This document shows, piece after piece, positions 50,927-62,875 of a DNA stretch of 64,000 nt. Both the position numbers and the translations under genes were made by a program. The notes beneath the pieces are model-generated. The model was not told the DNA's origin. It saw only the letters and a list, made by a program, of their open reading frames with translations, and searched no databases. The number at the start of each line of letters is the position of its first letter. The first letter of the stretch is position 1. Source of the stretch: Saitoella complicata NRRL Y-17804 (taxonomy: Eukaryota; Ascomycota; Saitoellomycetes; Saitoellales; Saitoellaceae); contig NW_017566994.1 in NCBI RefSeq assembly GCF_001661265.1, positions 62,001 through 126,000 on the forward strand, in the 5' to 3' direction.

Positions 50927-53900
50927 ATGGCAACACATAACTCACGCGTTCTGGGGCTCTACTACCCGAACATCCTTACACTGCACGAGTACCTCAACCG
51001 ACGACTCGCGTCCACTAACCTCCTCTTACCCTCGGATCCAGATGCTTTCAAAGCGCTTCTGGAGACGACATTCGTATGCCTGAGGGATCAGGACGTTCTG
51101 CTGCTCAATTCAAAGACAGAATCGCCTAGATTCGATCAAGGCATCACTCAGACAGAAGTACGTCGTTTCGTCACCCCGAGCAAAGTTCTCTTGTGCTGAC
51201 TTCTCATTAAGCTAGTATCCCGAGCTATCCAAGAACATTTTGCTTGTGCACGCGGAAAGCCTCATAATGTTATCACGCAGGGGTATCAGTATGCAAACGA
51301 TACAATAGTCGTTACCGGCATGGGAGCGCTAGGCTCCGACATTGTCAGTGTGTGCCCAAACACACACGTGGATACGCTCAAGTCACCACTATGGTCGATG
51401 GTGACGCGGAGAGCTGGAGGGACGGTTGTGTACGATCTGTTGATGCACAGCAGCGTCTTCGTTGCATTGCCACATGACTGTTTCTACCAGCTCACGGGCA
51501 CCCCCCTTTACTCTTTGAAACCTTTGGCAAAAAGCTCCACAACCTTCGCCTCAGTTGAGGTTCTAGGTCCAGCACATGTGCCTACCCTGAAACGTTCGGC
51601 GTCAGAGTCGTTTGGGCTTGAGCCTTCCAAGCGTCTCATGCTGGCGTCCATACGGCGAGCACGAAGTGCCCTTACCTTGGAGGAACCCACTACAGTACAC
51701 GAACCACGGCAACCAGTTGGGCGTCGAAGAGTGCTGAAGCAGCCGCAAATGTAAGATCAGCTATGTTCATTATCGTTCGTTGCAGCTGACACCCAACCAT
51801 AGTCATAAAGCCAACCAGATCACTTTTGTAAGGTCGAGACTTTTCTATGCTCGGCCTTCTTTCAGTACCCGAGGCAATATCAGTTTAGGGTTCCGCAACA
51901 TGCACATATTGAATCGTGCGACATCGTCGTCACATCTCCTAAAATACGTGTTTCCCCGACAGCACGGTCTGCACAATGTCTTCACGTCGACCGTCGATCG
52001 CAGGGAGACAACCCAACCATTTCAAGACTATACTTTGCGCGAGAAAGAGATTGAAATCCGGGGTGAATTGAGAATACCTGAACGATTACGGAATATGCAA
52101 TCGCTTGTAGCCAAGCTTTTGGGGTCTCACAGGAGCTGTTCTTACGCCACCATGGTCTCTCACTATTGTCCTGTTACCAGTACGGGAGTCACAAGCACCG
52201 TTGATGAGATTATGGACCCAGATATTTCTGTCTCCGCCTTGTTTACAACACAAGTTGATGGTAATTCGAGCGCAATTACCTCCTCTCCCCTGGTGTCGTT
52301 AGTGCCAAAGCAGCTCGCTGGAAGGAAGATAGATGTCACTTCCTTCCATTCCAGTCATATCCATGTATCTGCATTCCTTCGAGCTGCGGTTGCCGCAGTC
52401 GTACCACGTGAAGTCTGGGGAAGTCACCATAACAGACTGCTCATTATGCGAGCACTTGACGGTTTCGTTAGGCTTCACCGATTCGAGACGTTGTCACTGC
52501 ATACTGTTTTGCAAGGGTTCAGGTTGACGGATTTATCCTGGCTTGGACCAACGCACACGCACATGAAATTATGTCGATCAGAGACAATGAAACGGCTCGA
52601 AATCTTATCCGAACTTCTGTACTGGATTTTCGATTCATTTGCGATCCCATTACTGCGGTCCACCTTCTACGTTACGGAAGCCAATGGGAAAAGAAACCAA
52701 GTCTTATACTTTCGGCAGGATGTATGGCAGGCGATTTGCGATCGGGAATTACTCAGACTCAAGTCCACTATGTTCGCTGAAGTTGAGAAGACGAAGGCTT
52801 TGCGTATCTTGGCTCGCCGACAGCTTGGATACACCCTTATCAGGCTCTTGCCGAAGGAGACAGGAGTCAGACCAATCATGAACCTTAAAAGGAGAGGCTT
52901 CGGTTTGGAGATCAATAAGAAAACGGGTGAGATTGTCAGGCAAAAGTTCCTCGGAGCGAGCATCAATTCTTTGTTGACGCAAGTCTTACATGTTCTCAAC
53001 TATGAGAAGGTACGTCGTTCATTGCATCAGGCGTATCACATACTAAAGTTTGGCAGCAACGCGACCCTGCTGCCCTGGGCTCGTCTCTTTTCTCTGTGAG
53101 TGAACTCTACCCTCGGCTGAAACAGTTCAAGCAGACATTGGTGAATAAAGGTTGGCAAGGGCGTCGCCTATACTTGGTGAAGGCGGACGTACAGAGCTGT
53201 TTCGATACCATCGACCAAACAAAGATTATCGATTTGCTTGATAACCTGTTGTCAGAGGACGAATACATGCTCCAGAAGTATGTCACTGTTCAGCCGAAGG
53301 ATTCGTCGCGTATAGGCACCAAGTACACGATGAAAGCGGATCCAGCTGACGACATCAGCGCGTTCTCTACAATGGCAGCCAACATGGCTCAAAAGTCGCG
53401 GAATACCGTGTACGTCGACCAAGTGTCTCATAAATACAAAGAGAGACTTGACGTATTAGCAATGGTCGAGGAGCATATCCAGAACAATCTGGTTAAGATA
53501 GGGAGGAAGTACTATCGACAGCGCACGGGAATTCCCCAAGGATCGGTATTGTCGACGATATTGTGCAATTTCTTCTACGGTGACCTGGAAAAGAAGCATC
53601 TCGGGTTCATTAATCCCGAGACATCGGTATGTCCGGCCGCCCTTGTACCAGATTCCCGTTAATTTCAGTTTACAGGTTCTCTTCCGCCTCATTGATGACT
53701 TCCTGTTCATCACTCTTGATCGAGATGATGCTCAGCGTTTCGTCGAAGTAATGCACAGAGGTTTGACGCCCAACCTTCTCAACGAGTCTTGGCTGATGCG
53801 CGGAATAGGTTTCCCAGAGTATGGTTGCTTGATCAATGTCGAGAAGACTCTGGTCAATTTCGAGTCCACCGTTGCCGGGAAGAAAGTTCAACGGCTAGTG

Positions 53901-54712
53901 GGCACTCAGTGCTTTCCATACTGCGGCATAACGATTCACACCTCAACCTTGGATCTCAAGAAGGATGATGAAAGACAGTCAAACATACGTATGGAAATCA
54001 TTCGCTGTTGGCCGAATGTTGCTGACCATCATTTTGCAGATCAAGCAGACACAGTGACAGTAGAGATGAACTGCCGACCGGGAGACACATTTGTCAACAA
54101 AATATTCGCGTAAGCCGTTGATACCGACCTGTCACCCGGAGCCCATGCTGACTTCCGCTGCCAGTTCTCTCCGTATCCAATGCCAACCGATGCTCTTCGA
54201 CACTAAACTCAACTCTCTTCGCACGGTGATGACGAACACTCACCAAGTTTTCGCGACATGTGCCATGAAGCTACATGCGTACTTGAGTACTTTGCACAAA
54301 GTGACAGATATTAGAATTAAAAAAGTCAAAGGTATTCGCGTGGCAACGTGTGGGTTAAGTCACTTACTGACAAAGTCACAGAAGCGATAGAGCAGTTACT
54401 TGGAGTCTTCTATAACCTCATGTCGGGGAAAGAGAAGACTGTTCGAGGTTATCAATTTGCGGTGTCGGAAAAGCAAGTCAAATGGTAAGTCGCAGTTCTG
54501 GCCAATGTCAACCGGAGCGTATCTAACCGGATATTAGGCTCGGAGTACAAGCATTTCACGCAGTTCTCCTGCCAAAGCAGTCACGGTATCGAGAATTATT
54601 AAGGTGGTTGAAGGAAATGCGGGACACAGTGGAACAAGGAAATGCACTCGCTCAGAAGAAAATGATGTTGGCCGCAATTGCGGATGCAAGGACAGAAAGT
54701 CTGGCCTACTGA
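50927..54712 (+). CDS. TERT: Telomerase reverse transcriptase
   Basis: Nine exons: 50927-51157, 51212-51750, 51803-53009, 53057-53626, 53676-53988, 54040-54109, 54165-54331, 54382-54484, 54538-54712; 1124 residues, a normal fungal length. The N-terminal TEN part has DPDAFKALLETTFVC, CPNTHVDTLKS and CFYQLTGTPLYSL, matching animal TERT. The RNA-binding part includes FVRSRLFYARPSF and the T motif FYVTEANGKRNQVLYFRQDV (about 544). RT motifs: 1/2 LIRLLPKETGVRPIMNL (about 601), A VKADVQSCFDTID (Asp703), B' RTGIPQGSVLSTILCNFFYG, C FRLIDDFLFIT (Asp856, Asp857) and D EYGCLINVEKTLVNF. The C-terminal extension ends WLGVQAFHAVLLPKQ. All catalytic Asp are present, so the gene looks functional. It is a host gene, not a retroelement. 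All eight introns are short and in phase. Confidence 0.96.
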
Positions 54713-54788
54713 TGTGGTATTCGTATCATAGACCGCCAAAAAGGATGAAAAGAGATTATGGCAAAAATTTAATTGTGCAATAAAGCGA

Positions 54789-55797
54789 TCAAGCGCTCTT
54801 CTCTCGCTTGGGCGCTGGTAAAGTGTTCAGAAGACTCCTTCCAACAATCCCGAACGTGCAAGCGAAGGAAAACAAGCTTGCTGGAACCCAGCCTGGGCTT
54901 GCGAACAATCCCGTGCCCGTAGCATAAAATGCATCTGGGGCGACGGTGTTCACGTAGACAGCTCCCGCGACCGCCACGACAGAGGAGAGCAACAGTCCAT
55001 CCTGGGTCCTGTCAAACACGAACCAAACGATGCTGCAAAATAACGCGAGAAGGGAAGAAATCTGTACCACGGATCCCTGAATCTTGGATGCAGCATATCC
55101 CATACCCATCAGAGCACCGATGCACCTCATGATCGACGTCCAGTGCACCTTTCCGCCTGCGATCGCCTTTGGCCGGAAACGATCCAGGGTAAGACTACCC
55201 CTTCTGCCTGGCGTGCTCGCTTCGCTACTGCTTCTCGACTCCCCGTCCATACTCCTATAGTAGTCCATCGCTGCAAACAAACATCCAAAGTTAACAGCCG
55301 CTAGCCCACATGCTAAGCTTCGATATGGCGATGTTGCAAAGTCAGAAAGATACGCCGGCAAGTCGTGTGTGTGCGAATGCAAGCTTGCAAACAACGCGCT
55401 AAACCCATAACCGAGCCCGAAGATCAATGTGATTCGGGTGCTGAATATCCACCACGAGAACTTTGCCTCCTGACTCTGAGTCAGAGCATCCTCGACCTTC
55501 CGGGCTTCAACGGGGTAAGACTTGTTGTCGCCCTGGTATGGAACGGGCGTAGGCGGCTCGACCTGATCATCGACAGGTTCGTAGATACCGAACAGCGCAG
55601 ATTTGGTAAGAGAGACGAACGACTGATTGCGGGACATGCTGCGCTGCAATCGAGCGGCGGGGGAGGCAGCGCTCACATCTGTATCGAGGTGATCCACGTA
55701 GTTTTTGGGGTAAGAAGGCTTTGGACTGCAAGACTATTAGCATTTATCCAGCATACATCCGGCAATGAACTCACCGAACGACGTTTGGATTGTCCAT
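54789..55797 (-). CDS. INSIG-domain ER membrane protein
   Basis: Two exons, 55775-55797 and 54789-55725 (49-nt intron), 319 residues; the tiny first exon encodes MDNPNVVR. The N-terminal 95 residues are cytosolic and Ser-rich. Then come about six hydrophobic segments (FSWWIFSTRITLIFGLGYGF, LACGLAAVNFGCLFAAMDYY, MRCIGALMGMGYAASKIQ, ISSLLALFCSIVWFVFDRTQ, ASLFSFACTFGIVGRSLLN) in INSIG order. INSIG proteins bind HMG-CoA reductase and, in some species, SREBP-pathway partners, so a role in sterol feedback at the ER is likely. The C-terminus KREKSA is basic. It is divergent from TRM112 with only 119 bases between the ATGs. Confidence 0.88.
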
Positions 55798-55916
55798 GGT
55801 TGACAGGGTTTGGTGGGTCCCCGAGCAGTAGGTGCTTTCACATGTCAGGCGATGCAGGTCCTGTATTTCTTCCCTCTCCCGGCAAAACCGTCTGCAAACG
55901 CGAGCACCAACTCGAG

Positions 55917-56372
55917 ATGGTCAAGGTCCTTACTGGTAGATCTGCCTGCCCTCACACATTGCCCTCCTTCACCGCTGACCTCCCTGCAGTCAACTTCCTT
56001 ACTTGCGCTGCCAAGGGGTGCACCTCCAGTCCCAAGGCATACCCTCTGCACTTCCAGGATGCCGAGCTGATCCTGCAGGAGATGGACTTTAACCCCGTCT
56101 TCATCGCAAATATCCTTCCTCGGGTAGAGTGGCCGGCACTGCTTACTACCACAACGGAGCTCGGAAACTCTGCCAACGTCCCACAGCAGAAGCCTGAGGA
56201 CGTTGACCCGGAGCGTGACGAGGAGATGCTCAAGGCATTGCACGAGGTCCTCCTGGAGACTCAGGTCATGTCTGGCAAGTTGGTGTGTGGAAACTGCGGT
56301 CATGTTTACGAGGTGCGCGACGGCATTCCGAACATGCTCTTGAACGAGCACGAAATCCCTACCTCGGCTTAA
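55917..56372 (+). CDS. TRM112: Trm112, zinc-finger activator of methyltransferases
   Basis: Two exons, 55917-55935 and 55990-56372 (54-nt intron), 133 residues. The splice joins MVKVLT to VNFLTCAAKGC, the usual N-terminus with two zinc Cys. Next come YPLHFQDAELILQEMDFNP and FIANILPRVEWPALL, and at the C-terminus LLETQVMSGKLVCGNCGHVY with the other two Cys and GIPNMLLNEHEI. Trm112 is the shared partner of Trm9, Trm11, Mtq2 and Bud23, acting on tRNA, release factor eRF1 and 18S rRNA. The intron has no stop in frame with exon 2, so an unspliced frame runs through it. Confidence 0.95.
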   Translation: MVKVLTGRSACPHTLPSFTADLPAVNFLTCAAKGCTSSPKAYPLHFQDAELILQEMDFNPVFIANILPRVEWPALLTTTTELGNSANVPQQKPEDVDPERDEEMLKALHEVLLETQVMSGKLVCGNCGHVYEVRDGIPNMLLNEHEIPTSA

Positions 56373-56533
56373 AATCATGCACGCATTTGAGGGGTATACA
56401 AAAAGTCATAGGATCATCGGCGTTATTGGTGTATTTTTTGTTTGGGTTTCCACATAATAGCGAATGCAACCGCTTCTCTTTGGTATAAGTATCCTGTCCA
56501 CCTGCTATCGTACGTCCAGCATACATTCGTCCC

Positions 56534-57828
56534 TTAGATCTTGGAAGAGTCGTACTCTGATTTGCTTTCCAGCTTCTTCACATCCGCAATCTTCCTCACT
56601 GCCTTCATCAAGTCATCCTGGACAAGGTAGTCTCGCTCTTCCCTGATAGCAAACATACCAGCTTCCGTCGTAACGTTTCTCAAATCAGCACCGTTGAACC
56701 CGTCACTAAGCTTGACCACGGCCTCGTAATCGATCTCACCCTCCTGCGCAATGCTCGACATGTGAATCTTCAAGATCTCCATCCTTCCAACCTCGTTTGG
56801 CAAACCAATTTCAATCTTCCTGTCCAAACGACCTGGACGAAGAAGTGCAGGATCCAAAACATCGGGACGGTTTGTTGCCATGATAACCTTCGTCTGTCCA
56901 AGGTAATCGAAACCATCCATCTGATTCAGCAACTCCATGAGCGTACGCTGAATCTCACGATCAGCGGATGTACCTTCCGAGAAACGTCGTCCACCAATAG
57001 CATCAATCTCATCCATGAAGATGATACAAGGCTCATGCTCCTTGGCATATGCGAACATCTCACGAACAAGACGCGCCGACTCTCCAATGTACTTGTCCAC
57101 AATAGCTGAAGCAACAACCTTCAAGAAGTTGGTCTGAAGTGTTGATGCCACAGCCCTCGCCAACAAAGTCTTTCCAGTTCCCGGCGGTCCATACAACAAC
57201 ACTCCCTTCGGCGGCTTGATCCCTACTCTCAAGAACAACTCGGGGTTCTTCAACGGCAGCTCAATAACTTCTCTCAGATCACGGATCTGATCGCCCAATC
57301 CTCCAATACCAGCGAACGAAACAGCTCCGGGGTCTTCCAGCGACATGTTGTACACCATGGGGTCGACTTCTCTCGGAAGGATGCGCATAATGGTGAGAGT
57401 GGTCATGTCTAGGGAGACACGAACACCTTGCTTGAGCTTGTCTTTTGGTACTTTGGCACGGCAGCCGACCACGTAACGAGGTCCTGATGATGCCTTGACA
57501 ATGACTGTGCAATTGGTTAGCATACATGACCACATTCACGAAGCCCGACAAATACATACATCTCTCCTCGTCCAATTGCTTCAACACCTCACCGATGATC
57601 TGACCAACACTCTGAAGCGCCTTGATATCATCTTCTGTCTTCTCATAGTCCTTGTCGAGGTCCTTGATGCTCATACGGACTGCATTGCACACGTTAGCAT
57701 CGAGACCTGGTTGAAGACAGCGACAACGTACGCTCTTTGAGCTTCGCATCCCACTCCCTATGGTCGAGAAGCTTCTTCTTGAAGTCACCGAGGACTTGTT
57801 CTCTTCTCTCGTCATGCGTATCTGCCAT
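56534..57828 (-). CDS. RPT4: 26S proteasome regulatory ATPase Rpt4
   Basis: Three exons: 57732-57828, 57560-57679 and 56534-57504; 395 residues. The N-terminal coiled coil ([20 protein letters not shown], then [20 protein letters not shown]) is followed by an OB segment ([20 protein letters not shown]) and the AAA core: Walker [16 protein letters not shown], Walker [16 protein letters not shown], sensor [31 protein letters not shown] is typical of Rpt4. It is one of six ATPases of the 19S base that unfold substrates and gate the 20S core. It is divergent from enolase (394 bases). Confidence 0.97.
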
Positions 57829-58222
57829 TGCTGCTGTTTCGATCTTGTTAGTTGTCTCCTTCCTTTTCTGTGGAGAGGAGCGGTTACGCGGTCGACATTG
57901 AGACGCAAGTACGTCAGCTCTCCTGGCCAACTGCATCGAACACCACCCATATACACAGCAGGCCAACAGATGGAGCCTGTTTTATTTGTAATAGTAAATA
58001 GAAGACAGCAGACTGTCAATCGCATCACCATCATCAGATCGATCTGCTATCTTATCATCATTGGTTCTGAGTTTTCTCACACCAACGCTAATTCCGGTTA
58101 TCCCATCGAACAGCAGCACGAAGAAATAACCTCAACAATCCCCATACCATAACAGAAGGTAAATAGCCCTCGATCCCTGCTCAGTTCTCCGCGATCAAAT
58201 CAATTGACCTCTTCGTTTAGCA

Positions 58223-59539
58223 ATGGCCATCTCCAAGATCCACGCTCGCACCATCTACGACTCCCGTGGTAACCCCACCGTCGAGGTCGACCTCTATACC
58301 GCTGACGGTGCTCTCCACCGTTGCGCTGTCCCCTCTGGTGCCTCCACCGGTATCCACGAGGCCCTCGAGCTCCGTGACAAAGAGTCCCAGTGGGGTGGTA
58401 AGGGTGTTCTCAAGGCTGTCTCTAACGTCAACGACGTCATTGCTCCTGCCCTCATCAAGGCCGACCTTGACTTGAAGGACCAGGCCGCCGTCGACAAGTT
58501 CCTCATCGAGCTTGACGGTACCAAGAACAAGGCCAAGCTCGGTGCCAACGCCATCCTCGGTGTCTCCATGGCCGTCGCTAAGGCCGCTGCTGCCGAGAAG
58601 GGTGTTCCCCTCTACCGTCACTTGGCTGACGTCTCCGGCGCCAAGAAGCCCTTCGTCCTCCCCGTTCCCGCTTTCAACGTCATCAACGGTGGTTCCCACG
58701 CTGGTGGCCGTCTTGCCTTCCAGGAGTTCATGATCATGCCCACTGGTGTCGCCTCCTTCTCTGAGGCCATGCGCGCTGGTGCCGAGATCTACGCTGTCTT
58801 GAAGTCCTTGACCAAGAAGAAGTACGGTATGTCCGCCGGTAACGTCGGTGACGAGGGTGGTGTCGCTCCTGACATTCAGACCCCCGAGGAGGCTCTTGAC
58901 CTCATCATGGACGCCATCTCCAAGGCCGGTTACGAGGGTAAGATCAAGATCGCCATGGACGTCGCTTCCTCCGAGTTCTACAAGGACAACAAGTACGACC
59001 TTGACTTCAAGAACCCTGAGTCCGACCCCTCCAAGTTCGTCTCCGGTGAGGACCTTGGTAAGCAGTACGCTGCCCTCGCTGAGAAGTACCCCATTGTCTC
59101 CATCGAGGACGCTTTCGAGCAGGATGACTGGGAGGCCTGGGTTAACCTCTGCGCCAACTCTGAGTTCCAGTTGGTCGGTGATGACTTGACTGTCACCAAC
59201 GTTGAGCGTATCCAGACCGCCATCGAGAAGAAGGCTTGCAACGCCCTCTTGTTGAAGATCAACCAGATCGGTACCATCACCGAGTCCATCAACGCTGCCA
59301 ACGACTCCTTCAACGCTGGCTGGGGTGTCATGGTTTCCCACCGTTCCGGTGAGACCGAGGACACTTTCATTGCTGACCTCGTTGTCGGTTTGAGGGCTGG
59401 TCAGATCAAGACTGGTGCTCCTTGCCGTTCCGAGCGTTTGGCCAAGTACAACCAGCTTTTGCGCATTGAGGAGGAGCTCGGCTCCGAGGCTGTCTACGCT
59501 GGTGAGAACTTCCGCAACGCATCCCAGCACAACTTCTAA
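58223..59539 (+). CDS. ENO1: Enolase (2-phosphoglycerate dehydratase)
   Basis: A 438-residue single-exon protein of the usual length. It begins [20 protein letters not shown]. Active-site regions are intact: [34 protein letters not shown] (catalytic Glu), DVASSEFY and [16 protein letters not shown] (Mg ligands), [12 protein letters not shown] (catalytic Lys) and [20 protein letters not shown]. It converts 2-phosphoglycerate to phosphoenolpyruvate in glycolysis. Codons are strongly biased to C-ending forms, a sign of very high expression. That bias leaves a long artefactual frame open on the opposite strand. Confidence 0.98.
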   Translation: MAISKIHARTIYDSRGNPTVEVDLYTADGALHRCAVPSGASTGIHEALELRDKESQWGGKGVLKAVSNVNDVIAPALIKADLDLKDQAAVDKFLIELDGTKNKAKLGANAILGVSMAVAKAAAAEKGVPLYRHLADVSGAKKPFVLPVPAFNVINGGSHAGGRLAFQEFMIMPTGVASFSEAMRAGAEIYAVLKSLTKKKYGMSAGNVGDEGGVAPDIQTPEEALDLIMDAISKAGYEGKIKIAMDVASSEFYKDNKYDLDFKNPESDPSKFVSGEDLGKQYAALAEKYPIVSIEDAFEQDDWEAWVNLCANSEFQLVGDDLTVTNVERIQTAIEKKACNALLLKINQIGTITESINAANDSFNAGWGVMVSHRSGETEDTFIADLVVGLRAGQIKTGAPCRSERLAKYNQLLRIEEELGSEAVYAGENFRNASQHNF

Positions 59540-59800
59540 GCGCTGCGCGCTGGAATTTTGTAAGATGGTGTTATAGCAGGTTAGATTGCTAGGCGGTGTC
59601 AAAAATATAATATTGATCATCATTGCACTCAACCATCCATCTATTTCGTAACACCATGGCTGAAGTCCCGGCATACAGTAGATTCACATGGGTATGTTCG
59701 TCGCGCGCGTCTCGGGTACCTTCAGCCGAGGCACCCCCACGGTCGACTTACCGGTACAAACTTCGACCAAACGGCCCCATAACCTTGTTCCCCCACAAAC

Positions 59801-61229
59801 ATGCGGCTGTCAATCTTCACCCTTGCAGCCGCCTTGGCAATGACTGTTGCTGCTGCCAAGCAAACTCCGCTCATGGAGCAGAGTGCGGCAGCTGAATCCG
59901 ATCTTTTCTCGCTTCATGCCGATCTTGTAAAGATCCCTAGCGTTACGGGACAGGAGCACGACGTTGCTGGTTTGTTCCACTTTTAGCTGTGTATGCACCC
60001 TACTAAACTTGCGATAAAGAATACTTGTACAAATACCTCGAGAAGAGCAACTTCACGGTTGAAAAACTTCCGATCGACGACGGACCTCGTGAGAACATCT
60101 ACGCCTACCGTGGGGAGAAGCGTGATACGAAGGTCTTGCTGACTTCTCACATTGACACTGTACCTCCATTTCTGCCATACGAGGACCATGGTGACTGGGT
60201 CAGCGGTCGGGGTTCAAGTGATGTATGTGAAGTTCATGCTGTTGTCAGGCAGTATGCTGATTGACTTGTGAAGGCAAAAGCATCTGTAGCTGCACAGATC
60301 ACAGCTGCTAAGGAGCTCGAGAGTGACGATGTGTCTCTACTCTTTGTTGTTGGCGAAGAAGTGCCGTATCCCATAGTGAGCTGCGAGGGATCAGGTGCTG
60401 ACTTATTCTCCGCAGACGGACGGCATTGGGATGAAGCAAGCACACAAGATGGGAGTCAAGTGGGAAACTGTAATTTTCGGAGAACCTACTGAGCTGAAGC
60501 TTGCTGTCGGACACAAGGTGCGCATCTCGGAGCTCGAGACGCTTTCGACGCGCTGACACAGACGTCATACAGGGCCTGATCCTTGCTAATGTCAAAGCGA
60601 GCGGCAAAGCAAGTCACTCCGGGTAGTTTTTACGCTGGTGGAGTTTGTTGTATGTCACTAATGAAAGTGCTTCAGATATCCTGAGCTCGGGTCCTCCGCA
60701 ACGGAAAAATTGGTCACCGCACTATACAAATTGCAGAACCTTGAGTTCCCGCGATCAGAGCTCCTTGGACCTACTACCCTGAACATTGGAACCATCCGAG
60801 GTGGAGTGGCTGGTGAGATACCTCGGTTCACTGGAGTGTACGCATTTGAATGCTAACATAACCTGTATAGCCAACGTGCTTCCCGCCGAGGCAATCGCAA
60901 CTCTTGCTATTCGCGTCGCTACAGAGTTGGACACTGTCATGAAGAAGTTGCAGGACGCCGTTGCAGAGGTGGACGATGTGGAGTTAGAGATTACCGGATC
61001 TTACGGAGAGCAAACCTGTGATTACGACGTGGCCGGCTTCGACACCATCACCGTTTCATATGGTACAGACATCCCGAATATGTCACATAAACTGTACAAG
61101 CGTAAGTACTTGTATGGGCCGGGGAGCATCTTGGTAGCACATGGGCCTGATGAGTACGTTGAGAAGAAGGATCTGGAGAGGACAGTGAAGGGCTACAAAA
61201 AGCTCGTCAAGCACGCTTTGAGTGCCTGA
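59801..61229 (+). CDS. Secreted M20-family metallopeptidase
   Basis: Seven exons: 59801-59969, 60020-60222, 60274-60360, 60416-60517, 60573-60622, 60676-60812 and 60871-61229; 368 residues. Residues 1-19 are a signal peptide (MRLSIFTLAAALAMTVAAA). Zinc-site motifs in order: LLTSHIDTVPPF (His, Asp), GRGSSDAKASVAAQ (bridging Asp), VVGEETDGIGM (Glu-Glu), IFGEPTELKLAVGHKG and a C-terminal AHGPDEYVEKKDLE (His). The lid domain is complete. The family cleaves small peptides or N-acyl amino acids (aminoacylase/carboxypeptidase-S group). The start is the only ATG that gives a signal peptide. Confidence 0.92.
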
Positions 61230-61452
61230 TTGCCATCAAGTCTTTGAATGAGGAAAGCTGGAAATGGACGATTATTATCGATATCTATCGTATGTATGCA
61301 TTTTACTTCAGTTTTCCCACACCTCGTCCAGTCTGAAGCCAAGTGCGTCACAGACCTGCAAGGCCCCTGAGTACGGCTGTACCGACAGTGCGGCCATCTC
61401 GAGCGGTATTCAATTGCAAGCGTAGGATACCAGTGTACACACGCAATCAACA

Positions 61453-62518
61453 ATGCGTCTCTCAACAACGGCCCTTACGTCTCTGCTGCTGGCTGGATCA
61501 GCTGCTGTTGTCTCTGCGTTTGAGGACTCGTCGCCTTTCCTCCTCCTCTCATCTCAAAGGTGGGTATTGGCGGTATATGCTACTGATACACACCGCTAAT
61601 AGGGACTTTACAGATATCCTTCCGTATCAGATGTCAAGTCTAGCTCTATCCTTACGGCGTCTCACTTTGAGTCAGTTGCCTACGACGCCATCTCCACCTG
61701 CTCATCGGACACATATATACTCGTCTCCCAGCCTGGAGTACATGCTGCAGATTTCGGTGCTCGCAACTCACCACATCTGAAGAGGGCTTTGGAAACTGCG
61801 GAGAGTGTTTTGCAGGTGCCATATGGACGTGGTGCTGTTGATGCAGAGCGTTTGGAGCAGGCTGCAGTTCAGTGTGGTGCGGAGGTCTTGACCGTGGATG
61901 CGCAGGGTATGTTTACGGACCAAACTGGTGGCATTGATCCACTTACTGATGGTTGTATGCAGCGGGTACATTCCCAGTGCTTGAGGAGGACAAGAAGCAG
62001 GTTATCAAGGTGGAGTTTGCGCCGCTACCTCGCGAGGCTGAGGCTCGCGCAGATGCTGTTGCGCAGAACGGTACGTTTTGAGAAGCTTTATTACAAGGTG
62101 ATCCTGACGGCGTTGTCTTCCAGATGGCTTCCTCTACGCTCTGCTTTCGTCGCTCGGCTCGTCCGCCGATTACACCCTCGTCTATACCTCTACTCCCCCG
62201 GCAGACTCGCCAATGCATGTTAAGCGATCGAACGTGATCACCCAACGCAGGTTGGCTTCTCTCGATGCTACCTCAAACTTGAAGAAGACCGGTTTGTTTG
62301 CTACATACCAGTTCGTGACGCCAGCAATTTTCATGGTATGCTCTTTCACCTCATACGTTTGACAGACGCAATGCTCACACAAATTCGTACAGAGCCTTCT
62401 CGTAAGTTTCATTCTGTTGGCAATTTTGAGCGTCGCTATCTCCACCATGGCTGGCATGAAGGTGTCATACCGTGCCTTTGACACCGATAAGGCGAGCGGG
62501 TTGAAGAAGAACCAATAA
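61453..62518 (+). CDS. BIG1: BIG1-type ER membrane protein (V-ATPase assembly/wall glucan)
   Basis: Five exons: 61453-61559, 61614-61906, 61963-62070, 62124-62335 and 62393-62518; 281 residues. There is a signal peptide (MRLSTTALTSLLLAGSAAVV), then FEDSSPFLLLSSQRYP, a lumenal domain, one C-terminal membrane segment (FMSLLVSFILLAILSVAIST) and a short cytosolic tail ending KKNQ, a dilysine (KKXX) retrieval signal. This layout is that of Big1/Voa1, related to the V-ATPase accessory subunit Ac45. Yeast Big1 is needed for beta-1,6-glucan; Voa1 helps V0 assembly. Which of the two roles applies here is not known. Confidence 0.87.
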
Positions 62519-62875
62519 TCTAGGCAAAACGGCAGTAATTTGGATTTGAATTGCATCAAGTCTTCGCATATATTTAGGCGGACAGCTTCGTACAACCAGT
62601 CGAAGTGTTATAGAGGGTCTACGTCTTCCCGCGCATCGCTGTGTCCATGTGAAGCTTATCAGCGGTGGTGCATTGTTCTAAGCGTCGCATACATCGGGAG
62701 CGTCCGGGCGTTAATTACGAAAGTAGAAGGTAAACACCAATACAATCGACCGACTCGGCTGGCTTGCTTTCATATCGCAGCTGCTCATCCATCCATATAA
62801 CTCCATCCCTTAAAGACGTCAGTCGCGCAACTGCAATAACACCGCGAATCGCACCCCAGTAAACCTACCTACACG
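62519..62875. other. Intergenic, BIG1 to DUF3602 gene
   Basis: A 357-base gap with the 3' flank of BIG1 and the leader of the DUF3602 gene. Nothing else could be supported. Confidence 0.5.

Noticed and set aside
51780-54390. TERT reverse-transcriptase motifs read as a retroelement polymerase
   Set aside because: The TEN domain, T motif and TERT-specific motif spacing are present, with eight spliceosomal introns and no integrase, RNase H or terminal repeats; this is the host telomerase gene.
58217-59674. 485-codon open frame antisense to enolase
   Set aside because: It mirrors the strongly biased enolase codons; the sense strand is a complete enolase, and the antisense product is a low-complexity Leu/Gly/Asp/Val-rich string with no domain.
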